NCBI RefSeq assembly: GCF_015062935.1
Contig: NZ_SUTM01000002.1
Location: 92,252 to 156,251 of the forward strand
DNA: 64,000 bases
Direction: 5' to 3'
Source of the DNA: Methanobrevibacter sp.
GTDB taxonomy: Archaea; Methanobacteriota; Methanobacteria; Methanobacteriales; Methanobacteriaceae
Below, in pieces: positions 27,926 through 36,428 of the stretch (the first letter of the stretch is position 1; every line of letters starts with the position of its first letter). Below the pieces are notes generated by a model, which was given only the letters and a program-made list of their open reading frames with translations, was not told the origin of the DNA and did no database searches. The translations under genes were made by a program, and so were the position numbers.

Positions 27926-27933
27926 TATATAAA
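27926..27933 (-). promoter_or_regulatory. glnA TATA box
   Basis: TTTATATA on the coding strand, about 30 bp upstream of the NrpR operator and about 90 bp upstream of the glnA start. The rest of the 240-bp gap up to the ThiF-like gene is plain A/T-rich. Confidence 0.6.
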
Positions 27934-28079
27934 GATTTTGAAAAAAAATAAGCTAGTTAAAAGGATAATCAACCGTTATATCCAAATTAAATTAATTTTT
28001 ATAAAAAATTTCTATGATTTTTTAATTTTATTGAATACTGTTCAATCTTATATAAAAAATAGTTAAAAATTTGATTTAT

Positions 28080-28823
28080 CTACAGTTCCTCTGTTGTAAA
28101 AGAGGTAAAATCCAATAAATCAAATGTCAATATTTTAGGCACAACTGTTACCTTTCCGATTCCTGTAATTATTTTAAAGGCTTCTATGGCTTCAAGACAC
28201 CCTATCAGATTTGGAGTAGGTCCGATTGCAGGCGGTGTTGTGCTGGCAATGCCTTTAAGCTCGTCAATGACATCACTTGTCAGTTCCCTTTCAAATGAAG
28301 GAAGGTTGAAAAGTTCCTCATAGCTTTTTGTATTTGACAGGAAGACTGTAATCTGACCCATTGTTCCGTGAATCGCTCCATGGATAAAAGGTATTCTGTT
28401 TTCTCTTGCCTTTCTGGAAACGATGACTCTGGTGAGGACATTGTCAAGTGCATCGATGACGATATTTGCATCCTGAATAAGCTTGTCAATGTTGCTTTCA
28501 TCCACATGCTCTGTAAAGCACTCCACATTAACGTAGGGGTTAATCTGTTCAACTTTCTGTTTGGCAACTTTGCTTTTTTCAAATCCTATGTCATTTGCTG
28601 TTGCAAGGGTCTGTCTGTTGAGGTTTGTCCAGTCAAAGGTATCCTCATCTACAAGAACCAGGCTGCCTATTCCCATTCTTGCAAGCATTTCGATGGTCTG
28701 GCCCCCGATTCCTCCGCAGCCGATTACTGTTATTTTTGCATTTCTGAACTTTTCCTGTTCTTCTTTGTCTAAAAGGGGCATTTGGCGTGTAAGGATTTCC
28801 CAGTATCTATCATCATTTTCCAT
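28080..28823 (-). CDS. ThiF/MoeB/HesA-family adenylyltransferase
   Basis: A protein of 247 aa with an E1-like fold: nucleotide motif GCGGIGGQTIEMLARMGIG, VDEDTFDWTNLNRQ, KVEQINPYVNVE and IDALDNVLTR. In relatives it adenylates the C-terminal Gly of a ubiquitin-like sulfur carrier (ThiS, MoaD, SAMP). The zinc CXXC pairs of MoeB are absent, as in many short archaeal members, and no partner carrier is adjacent. Lies 9 bases downstream of the aldo/keto reductase, with AGGTG before its ATG, so both are likely co-transcribed. Exact substrate unknown. Confidence 0.85.
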   Translation of the reverse strand: MENDDRYWEILTRQMPLLDKEEQEKFRNAKITVIGCGGIGGQTIEMLARMGIGSLVLVDEDTFDWTNLNRQTLATANDIGFEKSKVAKQKVEQINPYVNVECFTEHVDESNIDKLIQDANIVIDALDNVLTRVIVSRKARENRIPFIHGAIHGTMGQITVFLSNTKSYEELFNLPSFERELTSDVIDELKGIASTTPPAIGPTPNLIGCLEAIEAFKIITGIGKVTVVPKILTFDLLDFTSFTTEEL

Positions 28824-28832
28824 TTTTTACAC

Positions 28833-29999
28833 CTAAAAGTGGTCAAATTCACTTCCGAAGTATTCATATACCTTCTGAAGCTCTTCAGGTATATTCAGCA
28901 TTTGGGTACAGAACGGAAGACATTCTTCACAGTTGACGCAGCTGTCCGCCCTTGAATCATCATCAATCAGTGAGAAATACTGCATTGCACTGGCCTTAGG
29001 GTCGTTAAGCATGTGTGCGATATTGTATTCGGTCAGGCAGTTGATGATGTCCACTCCATGAGGGCATGGCATACAGTAGCCGCATCTGGTACATCTGTTT
29101 CCTAAAAATCCTCTGTATGTTCTTGCAACCTCCCTGATTATTTCCTGGTCGTAATCGCTGATTTTATCAATTCTTGAAGCTATTTCAATATTCTCTTTCA
29201 CCTGATCAAGGCTTGTCATTCCGCTTAAAACGCAGTCGACATCATCCCTGTTCCATAAGTATTGAAGAGCCCATTCAACAGGAGTCCTTTTGACTTCTGC
29301 CATCTGCCACAGTTCATTAACTTCCGGCGGAATGTTGTTTACGAGTCTTCCACCTCTTAAAGGCTCCATAATCATGCTTCCCATATTCACTTCCTTGAGA
29401 TAGTTCAGTCCCATGATTCCTGACTGATAATATTCGTCCAGGTAGTTCATCTGGGTCAGCCCCACTTCCCATTTCGGATATTCGTCAATGATTTCAATTA
29501 CATAGTCAACTTCAATGTGTGATGAAAACCCTACATGGCCCACTTTTCCGGATGAAAGGCAGTCGTCGAGAAAATCAAGGACATTCAAATCCTTAACCTT
29601 GTACCAGTCCGGAACTGTCAGGGAATGGAGCAGATAAATGTCAATATAATCAGTCTGAAGTTTTTTGAGCTGTTCGTCGAGATAATATTCGAAATCCTCT
29701 TCCTTTTCAATAGCCCATGAAGGAGATTTTGTCTGAAGGTAAACTTCGTCCCTCATGCTGTTTTCAGCTAAAAATTCACCAACAAATGTTTCACTGTTTC
29801 CGCTGCCTTCCAATGTTTTGCTGTGGTAAGGATAAGCGGTATCTATGAGATTTATTCCGTTTTCAATTCCGTATTCAAGCATTTTGGATGCTTCAGTCTT
29901 GTCGATATTGTCATTGGAACCGATTGTTGGAAGTCTCATTGTTCCAAAACCAAGTCTTGAAACCTTCAGTCCGGTTTTTCCAAGTTTATTATATATCAT
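28833..29999 (-). CDS. Aldo/keto reductase with C-terminal ferredoxin domain
   Basis: A protein of 388 aa. The N-terminal ~270 residues form the aldo/keto reductase barrel (LGKTGLKVSRLGFGTMRLP, NLIDTAYPYHSKTLEGSGNSE, DYIDIYLLHSL). The C-terminal ~100 residues carry cluster motifs CTRCGYCMPCPHGVDI and CVNCEECLPFC, as in COG1453-type proteins common in anaerobes. It probably couples an oxidoreduction to ferredoxin-type electron transfer. The substrate is unknown. First gene of a two-gene operon with the ThiF-like gene. Confidence 0.88.
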   Translation of the reverse strand: MIYNKLGKTGLKVSRLGFGTMRLPTIGSNDNIDKTEASKMLEYGIENGINLIDTAYPYHSKTLEGSGNSETFVGEFLAENSMRDEVYLQTKSPSWAIEKEEDFEYYLDEQLKKLQTDYIDIYLLHSLTVPDWYKVKDLNVLDFLDDCLSSGKVGHVGFSSHIEVDYVIEIIDEYPKWEVGLTQMNYLDEYYQSGIMGLNYLKEVNMGSMIMEPLRGGRLVNNIPPEVNELWQMAEVKRTPVEWALQYLWNRDDVDCVLSGMTSLDQVKENIEIASRIDKISDYDQEIIREVARTYRGFLGNRCTRCGYCMPCPHGVDIINCLTEYNIAHMLNDPKASAMQYFSLIDDDSRADSCVNCEECLPFCTQMLNIPEELQKVYEYFGSEFDHF

Positions 30000-30104
30000 T
30001 TCAAATCCCTATATGGTATATTAGAAAGAAAACTATAAAATTGTTATGATTTGAAAAATTATTTAAAAAATAGTAATTAAGATGGGAATTCCTGGGATTT
30101 AAGA

Positions 30105-30213
30105 TGCCGGGGGCGGGATTCGAACCCGCGATCTCACGGTATCCCAGGAATAAGCTAGAGCACGCTTTATTACCCTATGAGCCGTGCGCTCTAACCAGCT
30201 GAGCCACCCCGGC
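30105..30213 (-). tRNA. tRNA-Met (CAU), elongator, with 35-nt intron
   Basis: The mature form folds as acceptor GCCGGGG / CCCCGGC, D arm GCTC / GAGC, anticodon arm CACGG / CCGTG around CTCATA-A, and T arm GCGGG-TTCGAAT-CCCGC, with discriminator A. Exon 1 is 30213-30176, intron 30175-30141, exon 2 30140-30105. The intron sits at the canonical position after base 37, where archaeal splicing endonuclease cuts. CCA is not encoded. Anticodon CAT and the absence of initiator features (no three G-C pairs in the anticodon stem) indicate the elongator. Mature length 74. Confidence 0.93.
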
Positions 30214-30373
30214 ATCTAACAAATATATTTATTTTAATCATTACATTTAAAGTTTTTGTTTTTTTGGTCTATTTTTACTCCACTTTACATTTTTTGAAAA
30301 ATATTTAAAAACTAAAAGTTAAAATATTACGGATTGAATAATTAGAATTATCAACTGAAAAGTATGTGATTCA

Positions 30374-31006
30374 ATGCAAAAGTTCTGTAAAAACTGCGGG
30401 GCATACGTCGGTGAAACCACAAGGTTCTGCCCCGATTGCGGCAGGGAAGTTCAAAACAATTCCATAAGGTACTGTCCTCACTGCGGTGACGAGCTTGTAG
30501 AAAATGAATACTTCTGCAAAAACTGCGGTACAAAGCTTAAGGAACCAAAAAAGGAGAGTCTGCTTGACAGGCATAAGATTCCTATTATCATTGTTCTTGT
30601 TATTGCAGTGATAGGCGTAATTGTACTGGGCGCCGCTTCCATGATGCTTCCTTACGGGAGTCAGGAAGTCCAGGTCGATACATTTTCCTTTGAAATTCCT
30701 GAAGACTATGTTTACAATGAGGATTTAAGCAGCAGTGAAAATACTGCAGGCCTTCAATACGTCACAGGATACTGGGACAACTACGGCGACTATATCCAGA
30801 TAGACGTGATGTATACGACATCCTATCATGTGGATCAAAATGAAGTCGCAAAGGAAGTCGGCGGAGAGCGCCGCAGCATGATGGGCTATGATGGTTATTA
30901 CAATGACCTTTCAGATGCATATTCATTCAGTTTTGTAAAGGATAACAAGCTAATCACTATATACACTTCCAATGAGGATTTGTTCAATCAGATAAGCGTG
31001 TTGTAA
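30374..31006 (+). CDS. Membrane-anchored zinc-ribbon protein
   Basis: A protein of 210 aa. It has two zinc ribbons of four Cys each at the N-terminus (CKNCGAYVGETTRFCPDCG and CPHCGDELVENEYFCKNCG, residues ~4-55). Then come a basic stretch, one membrane helix (IPIIIVLVIAVIGVIVLGAAS, residues ~70-90) and an extracellular domain of ~115 residues containing SFEIPEDYVYNEDLSSSENTAG. The topology is probably ribbons inside and domain outside. No known function. GTGATTCA precedes the ATG. Single gene between tRNA-Met and ahcY. Confidence 0.82.
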   Translation: MQKFCKNCGAYVGETTRFCPDCGREVQNNSIRYCPHCGDELVENEYFCKNCGTKLKEPKKESLLDRHKIPIIIVLVIAVIGVIVLGAASMMLPYGSQEVQVDTFSFEIPEDYVYNEDLSSSENTAGLQYVTGYWDNYGDYIQIDVMYTTSYHVDQNEVAKEVGGERRSMMGYDGYYNDLSDAYSFSFVKDNKLITIYTSNEDLFNQISVL

Positions 31007-31092
31007 TCTTTTAATTTTTTTTATAAAATGATAATTTTAAAACTTATGAAAAATATATTATTAATAGTTAGTTTATTAGGAGACATGTTAAA

Positions 31093-32343
31093 ATGAGCAA
31101 AGTTAAAGATATGTCACTTGCACCTGAAGGTGTAAGAAAAATCGAATGGGTTCAAAAACACATGCCTGTTTTGGAATCCATTAAAGCAGAATATTTAGAA
31201 ACCCAGCCTTTCAAAGGAATTACTATTGGTTCATGTTTACATTTAGAACCTAAAACAATCAATTTAGGTTTAACATTAATGGCCGGTGGTGCGGAAGTCG
31301 CAATGACCGGATGCAATCCATTGTCCACTCACGATGATGCAGTTGCAGGAGCAGCTGATTTAGGATTAAATGTTTATGGATGGAGAGAACAGGATGATGA
31401 AGAATACTACCAGACCATCAACATGGTTCTCGACCACAAACCTGACATCATCATCGATGACGGAGCAGACATGATTATGGTACTTCACAATGAAAGAACT
31501 GAACTTTTAAGCCACATCAAAGGGGCTTGTGAAGAAACCACAACAGGTGTACATCGTCTTCAGGCAATGCACGCTGACGGCGCATTGAAATTCCCGGTAA
31601 TTGCAGTAAACGACGCATACACTAAATATCTCTTTGACAACAGATACGGAACCGGACAATCAAGTTTCGACGCAATCATGGGAACAACCAACATGGTCAT
31701 TGCCGGAAAAACCGTTGTAGTATGTGGATACGGATGGTGCGGTCGTGGACTTGCACTCAGAGCAGCAGGTCTCGGAGCAGACGTTATTGTAACTGAAGTA
31801 GATCCAATCAGAGCACTTGAAGCTAGAATGGACGGATACAGAGTAATGACAATCAGAGAAGCTGTAAAACAGGCTGATTTAATTATCACTGTAACCGGTA
31901 ACGCTGACATCATCTGTGGAGATGACTTCAAATACATGAAAGACGGATGTATGCTTGCAAACTCCGGACACTTCAATGTAGAAATCAACAGGCCAGACCT
32001 TGAAGCAATTTCAACTGAAGTTAAAGAAGTACGTGAAAGTATTGAAGAGTTCACCACTAAAGACGGAAGAAAAATCTATCTTTTAGCTGACGGACGTTTA
32101 GTAAACCTTTCAGCAGCACGTGGACAGGGACACCCTGCAGAAATCATGGACATGAGTTTCGCAGTACAGGCTTTATCTGCAAAACACATCCTTGAAAACG
32201 ACCTGCCTGTAGGCGTAACCAAAGCACCAGATGAAATCGACTACACCGTAGCAAGTATGAAACTCGATGCTATGGGAATTGAAATCGACTCTTTAACCGA
32301 CAAACAAAAAGCTTACATGGCTAACTGGCAGGAAGGAACATAA
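31093..32343 (+). CDS. ahcY: S-adenosylhomocysteine (or S-inosylhomocysteine) hydrolase
   Basis: A protein of 416 aa, AhcY family: NAD-binding GKTVVVCGYGWCGRGLALRAAGLGA, the substrate region HLEPKTINLG, DDGADMIMVLH, and the C-terminal region ending KQKAYMANWQEGT. It clears the by-product of methyl transfer. In Methanocaldococcus the homolog was shown to prefer S-inosylhomocysteine, so that activity is likely here. GGAGACATGTTAAA precedes the ATG. DUF2119-like gene follows after a T-rich gap. Confidence 0.95.
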   Translation: MSKVKDMSLAPEGVRKIEWVQKHMPVLESIKAEYLETQPFKGITIGSCLHLEPKTINLGLTLMAGGAEVAMTGCNPLSTHDDAVAGAADLGLNVYGWREQDDEEYYQTINMVLDHKPDIIIDDGADMIMVLHNERTELLSHIKGACEETTTGVHRLQAMHADGALKFPVIAVNDAYTKYLFDNRYGTGQSSFDAIMGTTNMVIAGKTVVVCGYGWCGRGLALRAAGLGADVIVTEVDPIRALEARMDGYRVMTIREAVKQADLIITVTGNADIICGDDFKYMKDGCMLANSGHFNVEINRPDLEAISTEVKEVRESIEEFTTKDGRKIYLLADGRLVNLSAARGQGHPAEIMDMSFAVQALSAKHILENDLPVGVTKAPDEIDYTVASMKLDAMGIEIDSLTDKQKAYMANWQEGT

Positions 32344-32369
32344 TTCCTTCAATTTTTTTTCTTTTTTTT

Positions 32370-33020
32370 ATGTCTTATTTTAAATATATTGACAATGGTG
32401 ACGGACCAACCAAACTATTCGTTGGCGGAATCCATGGAAATGAAGGTTTGACCTCTTTAAAATTCATTGAAAACATTAATGAGGATGATTTGTCCAGCGG
32501 ACAGTTTTATTTTTACAATTTCGATAAGACTCCATATATTTCCACAATCAAAAAGGAGTATTATGAATCTGAAATTGGCCAGAAGATACTGAATCTGATA
32601 GAATATTTCGAACCTGATTTCTATACGGAACTCCACTGCTATAACCTTAAGAATTATGAAAAGTTAACTTCCATGGAGAGATATGAAAAAACAGGTGTTC
32701 CTCCATTGATAAAGCTTGGAAATCATGTTCTTGTATCATCAGTTTCACCGCTGATTAGAATGACCTATTTTTCAACAGATACTGTCTGCAAGACCCTGGA
32801 ATTTCCATGTTTTGAAAAACTGACTCCCGAACTAATTGAAAAATATGATTTTAATGAGTCAAAAGCCATTGAGACTTATGAAGATTTGCTGAAACTTATT
32901 TTAAAATCACCTTCAAGGGATTATTTCGAAACTGCAATGTTAAAGTATTATAAGCCTCAGGTAGATTTGGCAGTTAAATTTGCAAAAAAAGTTTTCGGCG
33001 AGGATTTCCCGCCTTATTAA
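32370..33020 (+). CDS. Predicted zinc carboxypeptidase/deacylase-like protein (DUF2119-type)
   Basis: A protein of 216 aa. The start LFVGGIHGNEGLTSLKFI and the later FYTELHCYNL match the H-G-N-E and E-x-H-type metal-binding pattern of M14-like carboxypeptidase/succinylglutamate desuccinylase folds. I associate it with the methanogen DUF2119 group, unverified. Substrate unknown. No clear ribosome binding site (a T run precedes the ATG), so it may be translated through the ahcY transcript or leaderless. Convergent with fen. Confidence 0.75.
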   Translation: MSYFKYIDNGDGPTKLFVGGIHGNEGLTSLKFIENINEDDLSSGQFYFYNFDKTPYISTIKKEYYESEIGQKILNLIEYFEPDFYTELHCYNLKNYEKLTSMERYEKTGVPPLIKLGNHVLVSSVSPLIRMTYFSTDTVCKTLEFPCFEKLTPELIEKYDFNESKAIETYEDLLKLILKSPSRDYFETAMLKYYKPQVDLAVKFAKKVFGEDFPPY

Positions 33021-33027
33021 TTAATTT

Positions 33028-34011
33028 TTAAAACCAGGCGTCAAGACTTCCCTGTGATGAGTTTAAATTTTTAAGTTTATCCGCTGCCTTTGACACACGT
33101 TCCTGTGAGAATCCATGTTCAAAGCATAGGAATTCTATCAGTTTATCCTGATTAGGTTTTTCCCATTTGATTTTATAATCGGTATTCACGTTATGGTTTA
33201 AGAATAGCTGTCTGACTTCATCCAAATCGTGTGTGGATTCCTTTTGAAGCTCTGCAATTTTTTCTTTGAGCTGTCCTTTATGGGCTAATTTCAGCGCAGT
33301 TTTTGCACCCACTCCTTTTAGGCCTTCACAGAAGTCTGTTCCAATCAGTATTCCCATATCGATAAGTTCTTCACGGCTGATTTTAAGTTCTTTCAATACC
33401 CTGTTCAGCTCATAGTATTCCAGATTTCCTAAATTTGAATTAACTGCCAGGTTTCTAACAACCCTTTTGGCTCCAAACAGCAGACAGTCATAATCCTGTG
33501 AAGCAACAGCATACGCATCTCCGTTAGCTACAAGATATGCGGCCTGGGCCTCACCTTCCCCTTTGGCTTCAACATATGGTATTCCCATCAATGTCAATAG
33601 CTTTTTGGAGGATTCGATAATTTCAGGAGACAGCTTTGAGGATCTCATTGCAAACTTGCGGGCCTTTTCAGTATCTCCCTCTGCAAGCGCTTCCTTGTAG
33701 ATTTGTTCTGCTTCGTCACGGATTTCTCTTCTTTTGGCTTGGGTGTCACTTTTCAGTTCTGATGACTTGCCGTCAAAGACATAAATTGGCTTGATGTCCT
33801 TTTCAATCATTGATGAGTTTCTGTATAGTATTCCGCTTAAATGGGAAGTGATGTTTCCGTTCTCATCAGTCAGAGGTCTTCCGTCCCTTTGTCTGATTGT
33901 GGATAAAAATTGGTAAAGTGTATTGAAGGCATCTATGGATACCGCTCTGCCTTCCAAATCTTTAAAGTCAATTTTTTTAGGTTCAATTATGTCTTTTAGT
34001 TTTACACCCAT
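33028..34011 (-). CDS. fen: Flap endonuclease 1
   Basis: A protein of 327 aa, the structure-specific nuclease that removes 5' flaps in DNA replication and repair. XPG-N motif VSIDAFNTLYQFLSTIRQ, XPG-I motif GIPYVEAKGEGEAQAAYL, and IGTDFCEGLKGVGAKTA. The C-terminus SSQGSLDAWF is a PCNA-interacting box (Q-x-x-L-x-x-W-F). Last gene of a five-gene minus-strand run with the aks and chorismate-lyase-like genes. Confidence 0.96.
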   Translation of the reverse strand: MGVKLKDIIEPKKIDFKDLEGRAVSIDAFNTLYQFLSTIRQRDGRPLTDENGNITSHLSGILYRNSSMIEKDIKPIYVFDGKSSELKSDTQAKRREIRDEAEQIYKEALAEGDTEKARKFAMRSSKLSPEIIESSKKLLTLMGIPYVEAKGEGEAQAAYLVANGDAYAVASQDYDCLLFGAKRVVRNLAVNSNLGNLEYYELNRVLKELKISREELIDMGILIGTDFCEGLKGVGAKTALKLAHKGQLKEKIAELQKESTHDLDEVRQLFLNHNVNTDYKIKWEKPNQDKLIEFLCFEHGFSQERVSKAADKLKNLNSSQGSLDAWF

Positions 34012-34026
34012 GTTTACACCTTGAAT

Positions 34027-34581
34027 TCATTTAAAATAACTTAAAGGGAATATCTCTCTTGACCAGAGCCTTACCTTTTCGTGCTGGCTTATGGTGTATT
34101 CTCTTCTAAGCATATCTTCGTCTGTTTTGAATAGTTCTTTAAGTATTGGTGTAGGTTTTTCAATCACGAGATTGCTGATGTCTCTGATGGTTTCAATATT
34201 ATTGTCGAATATTATTTTATCTATTGTAATCTTTTCATCAAGCAGAGCCTGTTTAATTGTATCTTTAATCCTTCCTGTAGGTATCAATGACAATGCATAA
34301 AATAGAGGACGGCCGCCTTTAAACACAATGACTTCCCTGTAAATTATTTCACAGTTCTCATCCATGTCCAGATGTTCTTTTTCCTCGTCAGTGGAATTTC
34401 TGACCTCCTGTTTAAGAACGAACAGGCTTAAAGGTCCATATATTGCACTTAAAGGTGATCCGATTGGACCTAAAGAACATAAAATTTTTTGCATTGATGA
34501 CAGTTCCACGCCATATTCTTTTTCGGTTTGTTTTATCAAGTTATAGGTTTCGTTTTTGATTTTTTTACCTGAGGATTCCAT
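34027..34581 (-). CDS. Chorismate lyase-like (DUF98) protein, paralog 1
   Basis: A protein of 184 aa of the UbiC-like / DUF98 fold, with IIYREVIVFKGGRPLFYALSLIP and LKELFKTDEDMLRREYTI as the characteristic segments. Bacterial relatives release pyruvate from chorismate to give 4-hydroxybenzoate. The substrate in methanogens is unknown. It lies beside a second copy (34594), 15 bases upstream of fen. The pair differs throughout, so the duplication is old. Confidence 0.8.
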   Translation of the reverse strand: MESSGKKIKNETYNLIKQTEKEYGVELSSMQKILCSLGPIGSPLSAIYGPLSLFVLKQEVRNSTDEEKEHLDMDENCEIIYREVIVFKGGRPLFYALSLIPTGRIKDTIKQALLDEKITIDKIIFDNNIETIRDISNLVIEKPTPILKELFKTDEDMLRREYTISQHEKVRLWSREIFPLSYFK

Positions 34582-34593
34582 TTGCTCACCTCT

Positions 34594-35151
34594 TTATATT
34601 TCTGTAAAGTAAGAGATTGGGAATACTTCCTTAATCCACATTAACACTTCATCGTTGTTGATGATCACGTATTCACGTGCCAGCATTTCCTCCTCGGTGT
34701 GGAATAATTCCCTTAATTTAGCATTCGGTTCTTCGATGTATATCTTTCTGATTTCACGTCTTGATTCTATATTGTAGTTTTTTAATATTCTTCCTATTGG
34801 AATATCCGCTCTGATTAAATCGGCGCACACGTCATCGCTGCACCTGAAAAGAGGTATGTGTGATATTGCATATATCAGGGGTTTTGCACCCTTGTGCATC
34901 ATAACCTCCCTGAAATTGATTTTTGTGCCGGCTTCTACATCGACCAGTTTTGCATGCTCTTCATCGGCATCTTCAAAGTGCTGGTCTAATGTAAACAGGC
35001 TGATTTTTCCATATAATACATCTAAAATGGCGGTTATTGAGCCGTCAGTAGTCAGCAGTATTTTCTGGGTATTTGAGAAATGCTTATTGTTTTCATTTTC
35101 AAGGTCGTTGATTTTTTCAATTAGTGGTTTGTTCGCTTCATTTTTCGCCAT
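34594..35151 (-). CDS. Chorismate lyase-like (DUF98) protein, paralog 2
   Basis: A protein of 185 aa. The core INFREVMMHKGAKPLIYAISHIP and LRELFHTEEEMLAREYVI parallels paralog 1. I prefer the ATG at 35151 (MAKNEANKPL), nine bases after GTGATT. In-frame starts at 35157 and 35166 are closer to or inside that site. It immediately follows the aksD-type gene, its leader overlapping that stop. Confidence 0.8.
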   Translation of the reverse strand: MAKNEANKPLIEKINDLENENNKHFSNTQKILLTTDGSITAILDVLYGKISLFTLDQHFEDADEEHAKLVDVEAGTKINFREVMMHKGAKPLIYAISHIPLFRCSDDVCADLIRADIPIGRILKNYNIESRREIRKIYIEEPNAKLRELFHTEEEMLAREYVIINNDEVLMWIKEVFPISYFTEI

Positions 35152-35165
35152 TGTCATTTTAATCA

Positions 35166-36419
35166 CTATAAGTCTTTTGGATTGGTAATAACTCCTGTAA
35201 TTGCTGAAGCAGCTACTACTTTGGAGTTGGATAAGTATACTGATGAGTTTGGATCTCCCATTCTTCCCTTGAAGTTTCTGTTTGTGGTTGATATGCAGCT
35301 TTCACCTTCACTTAACACTCCCATGTGTCCTCCAAGACAAGGTCCGCAGCCAGGATTGCATATTATTGCTCCCGCATCTATGAATGTGTCAATGTAGCCT
35401 AAATGCATGGCCTTTTTATAAATTTCTTTTGAAGCCGGAAGGATAAGAAGCCTTATGTCATCGCATATTTTCTGGTTTTCAAGTATTTCACAGGCATCCT
35501 TTAAATCTGACAGCCTTCCGTTGGTACATGAACCGATTAGGCACTGGTCGATTGGAGTTCCTTCAACCTTTGAAATGTCTTTAACATTATCAACATCATT
35601 CGGACATGCGATTTGAGGATCCATGTCGGTTATGTCAAAGTGCATTTCCTTTGAATATGTTGCATCGCTGTCTGATTTAACGATAGTTAGTTCAGATTCA
35701 TTTTTTCCGGTTCTTTTGCAGATGTAGTCGACAACGTCACGGTTAGGTTCCATTATTCCGTTTTTAGCTCCCATCTCGATTGCCATATTGCACATGGTTG
35801 CTCTTCCTTCAACACCCATGTTTTCAATTGTAGATCCGCAGAACTCTGCAGTCTTGTAGGTCGCACCGGCAATTCCTATTTCACCTATGATGTTTAGTAT
35901 GATGTCTTTTGGAGCAATGTAGGGATTGAGTTCCCCTTCAATTTCCATTCTTATAGCTTCGGGAACCATGAACCAGGTTTTACCTGTTGCCCAAACCATT
36001 GCAAGGTCGGTTGCACCCATTCCTGTTGAAAACGCTCCGAAGGCACCGTATGTGCATGTGTGTGAATCTGCACCCACTACAACCATTCCAGGTTCAACAA
36101 GTCCCATTTCGGGAACGACCTGGTGGCATATTCCTTCTCCGTGAATAAAGTTTTTAGTAATGTTCTGGGTTTTGATGAAATCTCTGCAAACCTTTTGAAA
36201 CTCGGCGGAACCTATTGTATTTGCAGGGACGTTGTGGTCGAAAATGATTGCTATCTTTTCCGGGTCCCATACCTTATCCGCTACCTTTTCAAAAGTTTTG
36301 ATGGCAGGGGGGCTTGTTCCGTCGTGGGACATTGCAAGGTCAACCGGAATTTCAATTATTTCGCCGGGAGTTACTTCATGTCCTGCCTTTTTGGATAATA
36401 TCTTTTCTGTAATGTTCAT
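35166..36419 (-). CDS. aksD: Homoaconitase / isopropylmalate isomerase large subunit, probable AksD
   Basis: A protein of 417 aa, aconitase family: HDGTSPPAIKTF, the cluster-binding Cys in CLIGSCTNGR and CNPGCGPCLGGH, GADSHTCTYGAFGAF, and DPNSSVYLSNSKVVAASA. Because it directly follows the homocitrate-synthase-type gene (9 bases), the homoaconitase of 2-oxosuberate (coenzyme B) synthesis is the likelier role than leucine synthesis. LeuC cannot be excluded from sequence alone. The small subunit is not in this window. Confidence 0.85.
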   Translation of the reverse strand: MNITEKILSKKAGHEVTPGEIIEIPVDLAMSHDGTSPPAIKTFEKVADKVWDPEKIAIIFDHNVPANTIGSAEFQKVCRDFIKTQNITKNFIHGEGICHQVVPEMGLVEPGMVVVGADSHTCTYGAFGAFSTGMGATDLAMVWATGKTWFMVPEAIRMEIEGELNPYIAPKDIILNIIGEIGIAGATYKTAEFCGSTIENMGVEGRATMCNMAIEMGAKNGIMEPNRDVVDYICKRTGKNESELTIVKSDSDATYSKEMHFDITDMDPQIACPNDVDNVKDISKVEGTPIDQCLIGSCTNGRLSDLKDACEILENQKICDDIRLLILPASKEIYKKAMHLGYIDTFIDAGAIICNPGCGPCLGGHMGVLSEGESCISTTNRNFKGRMGDPNSSVYLSNSKVVAASAITGVITNPKDL

Positions 36420-36428
36420 GTTATGACC

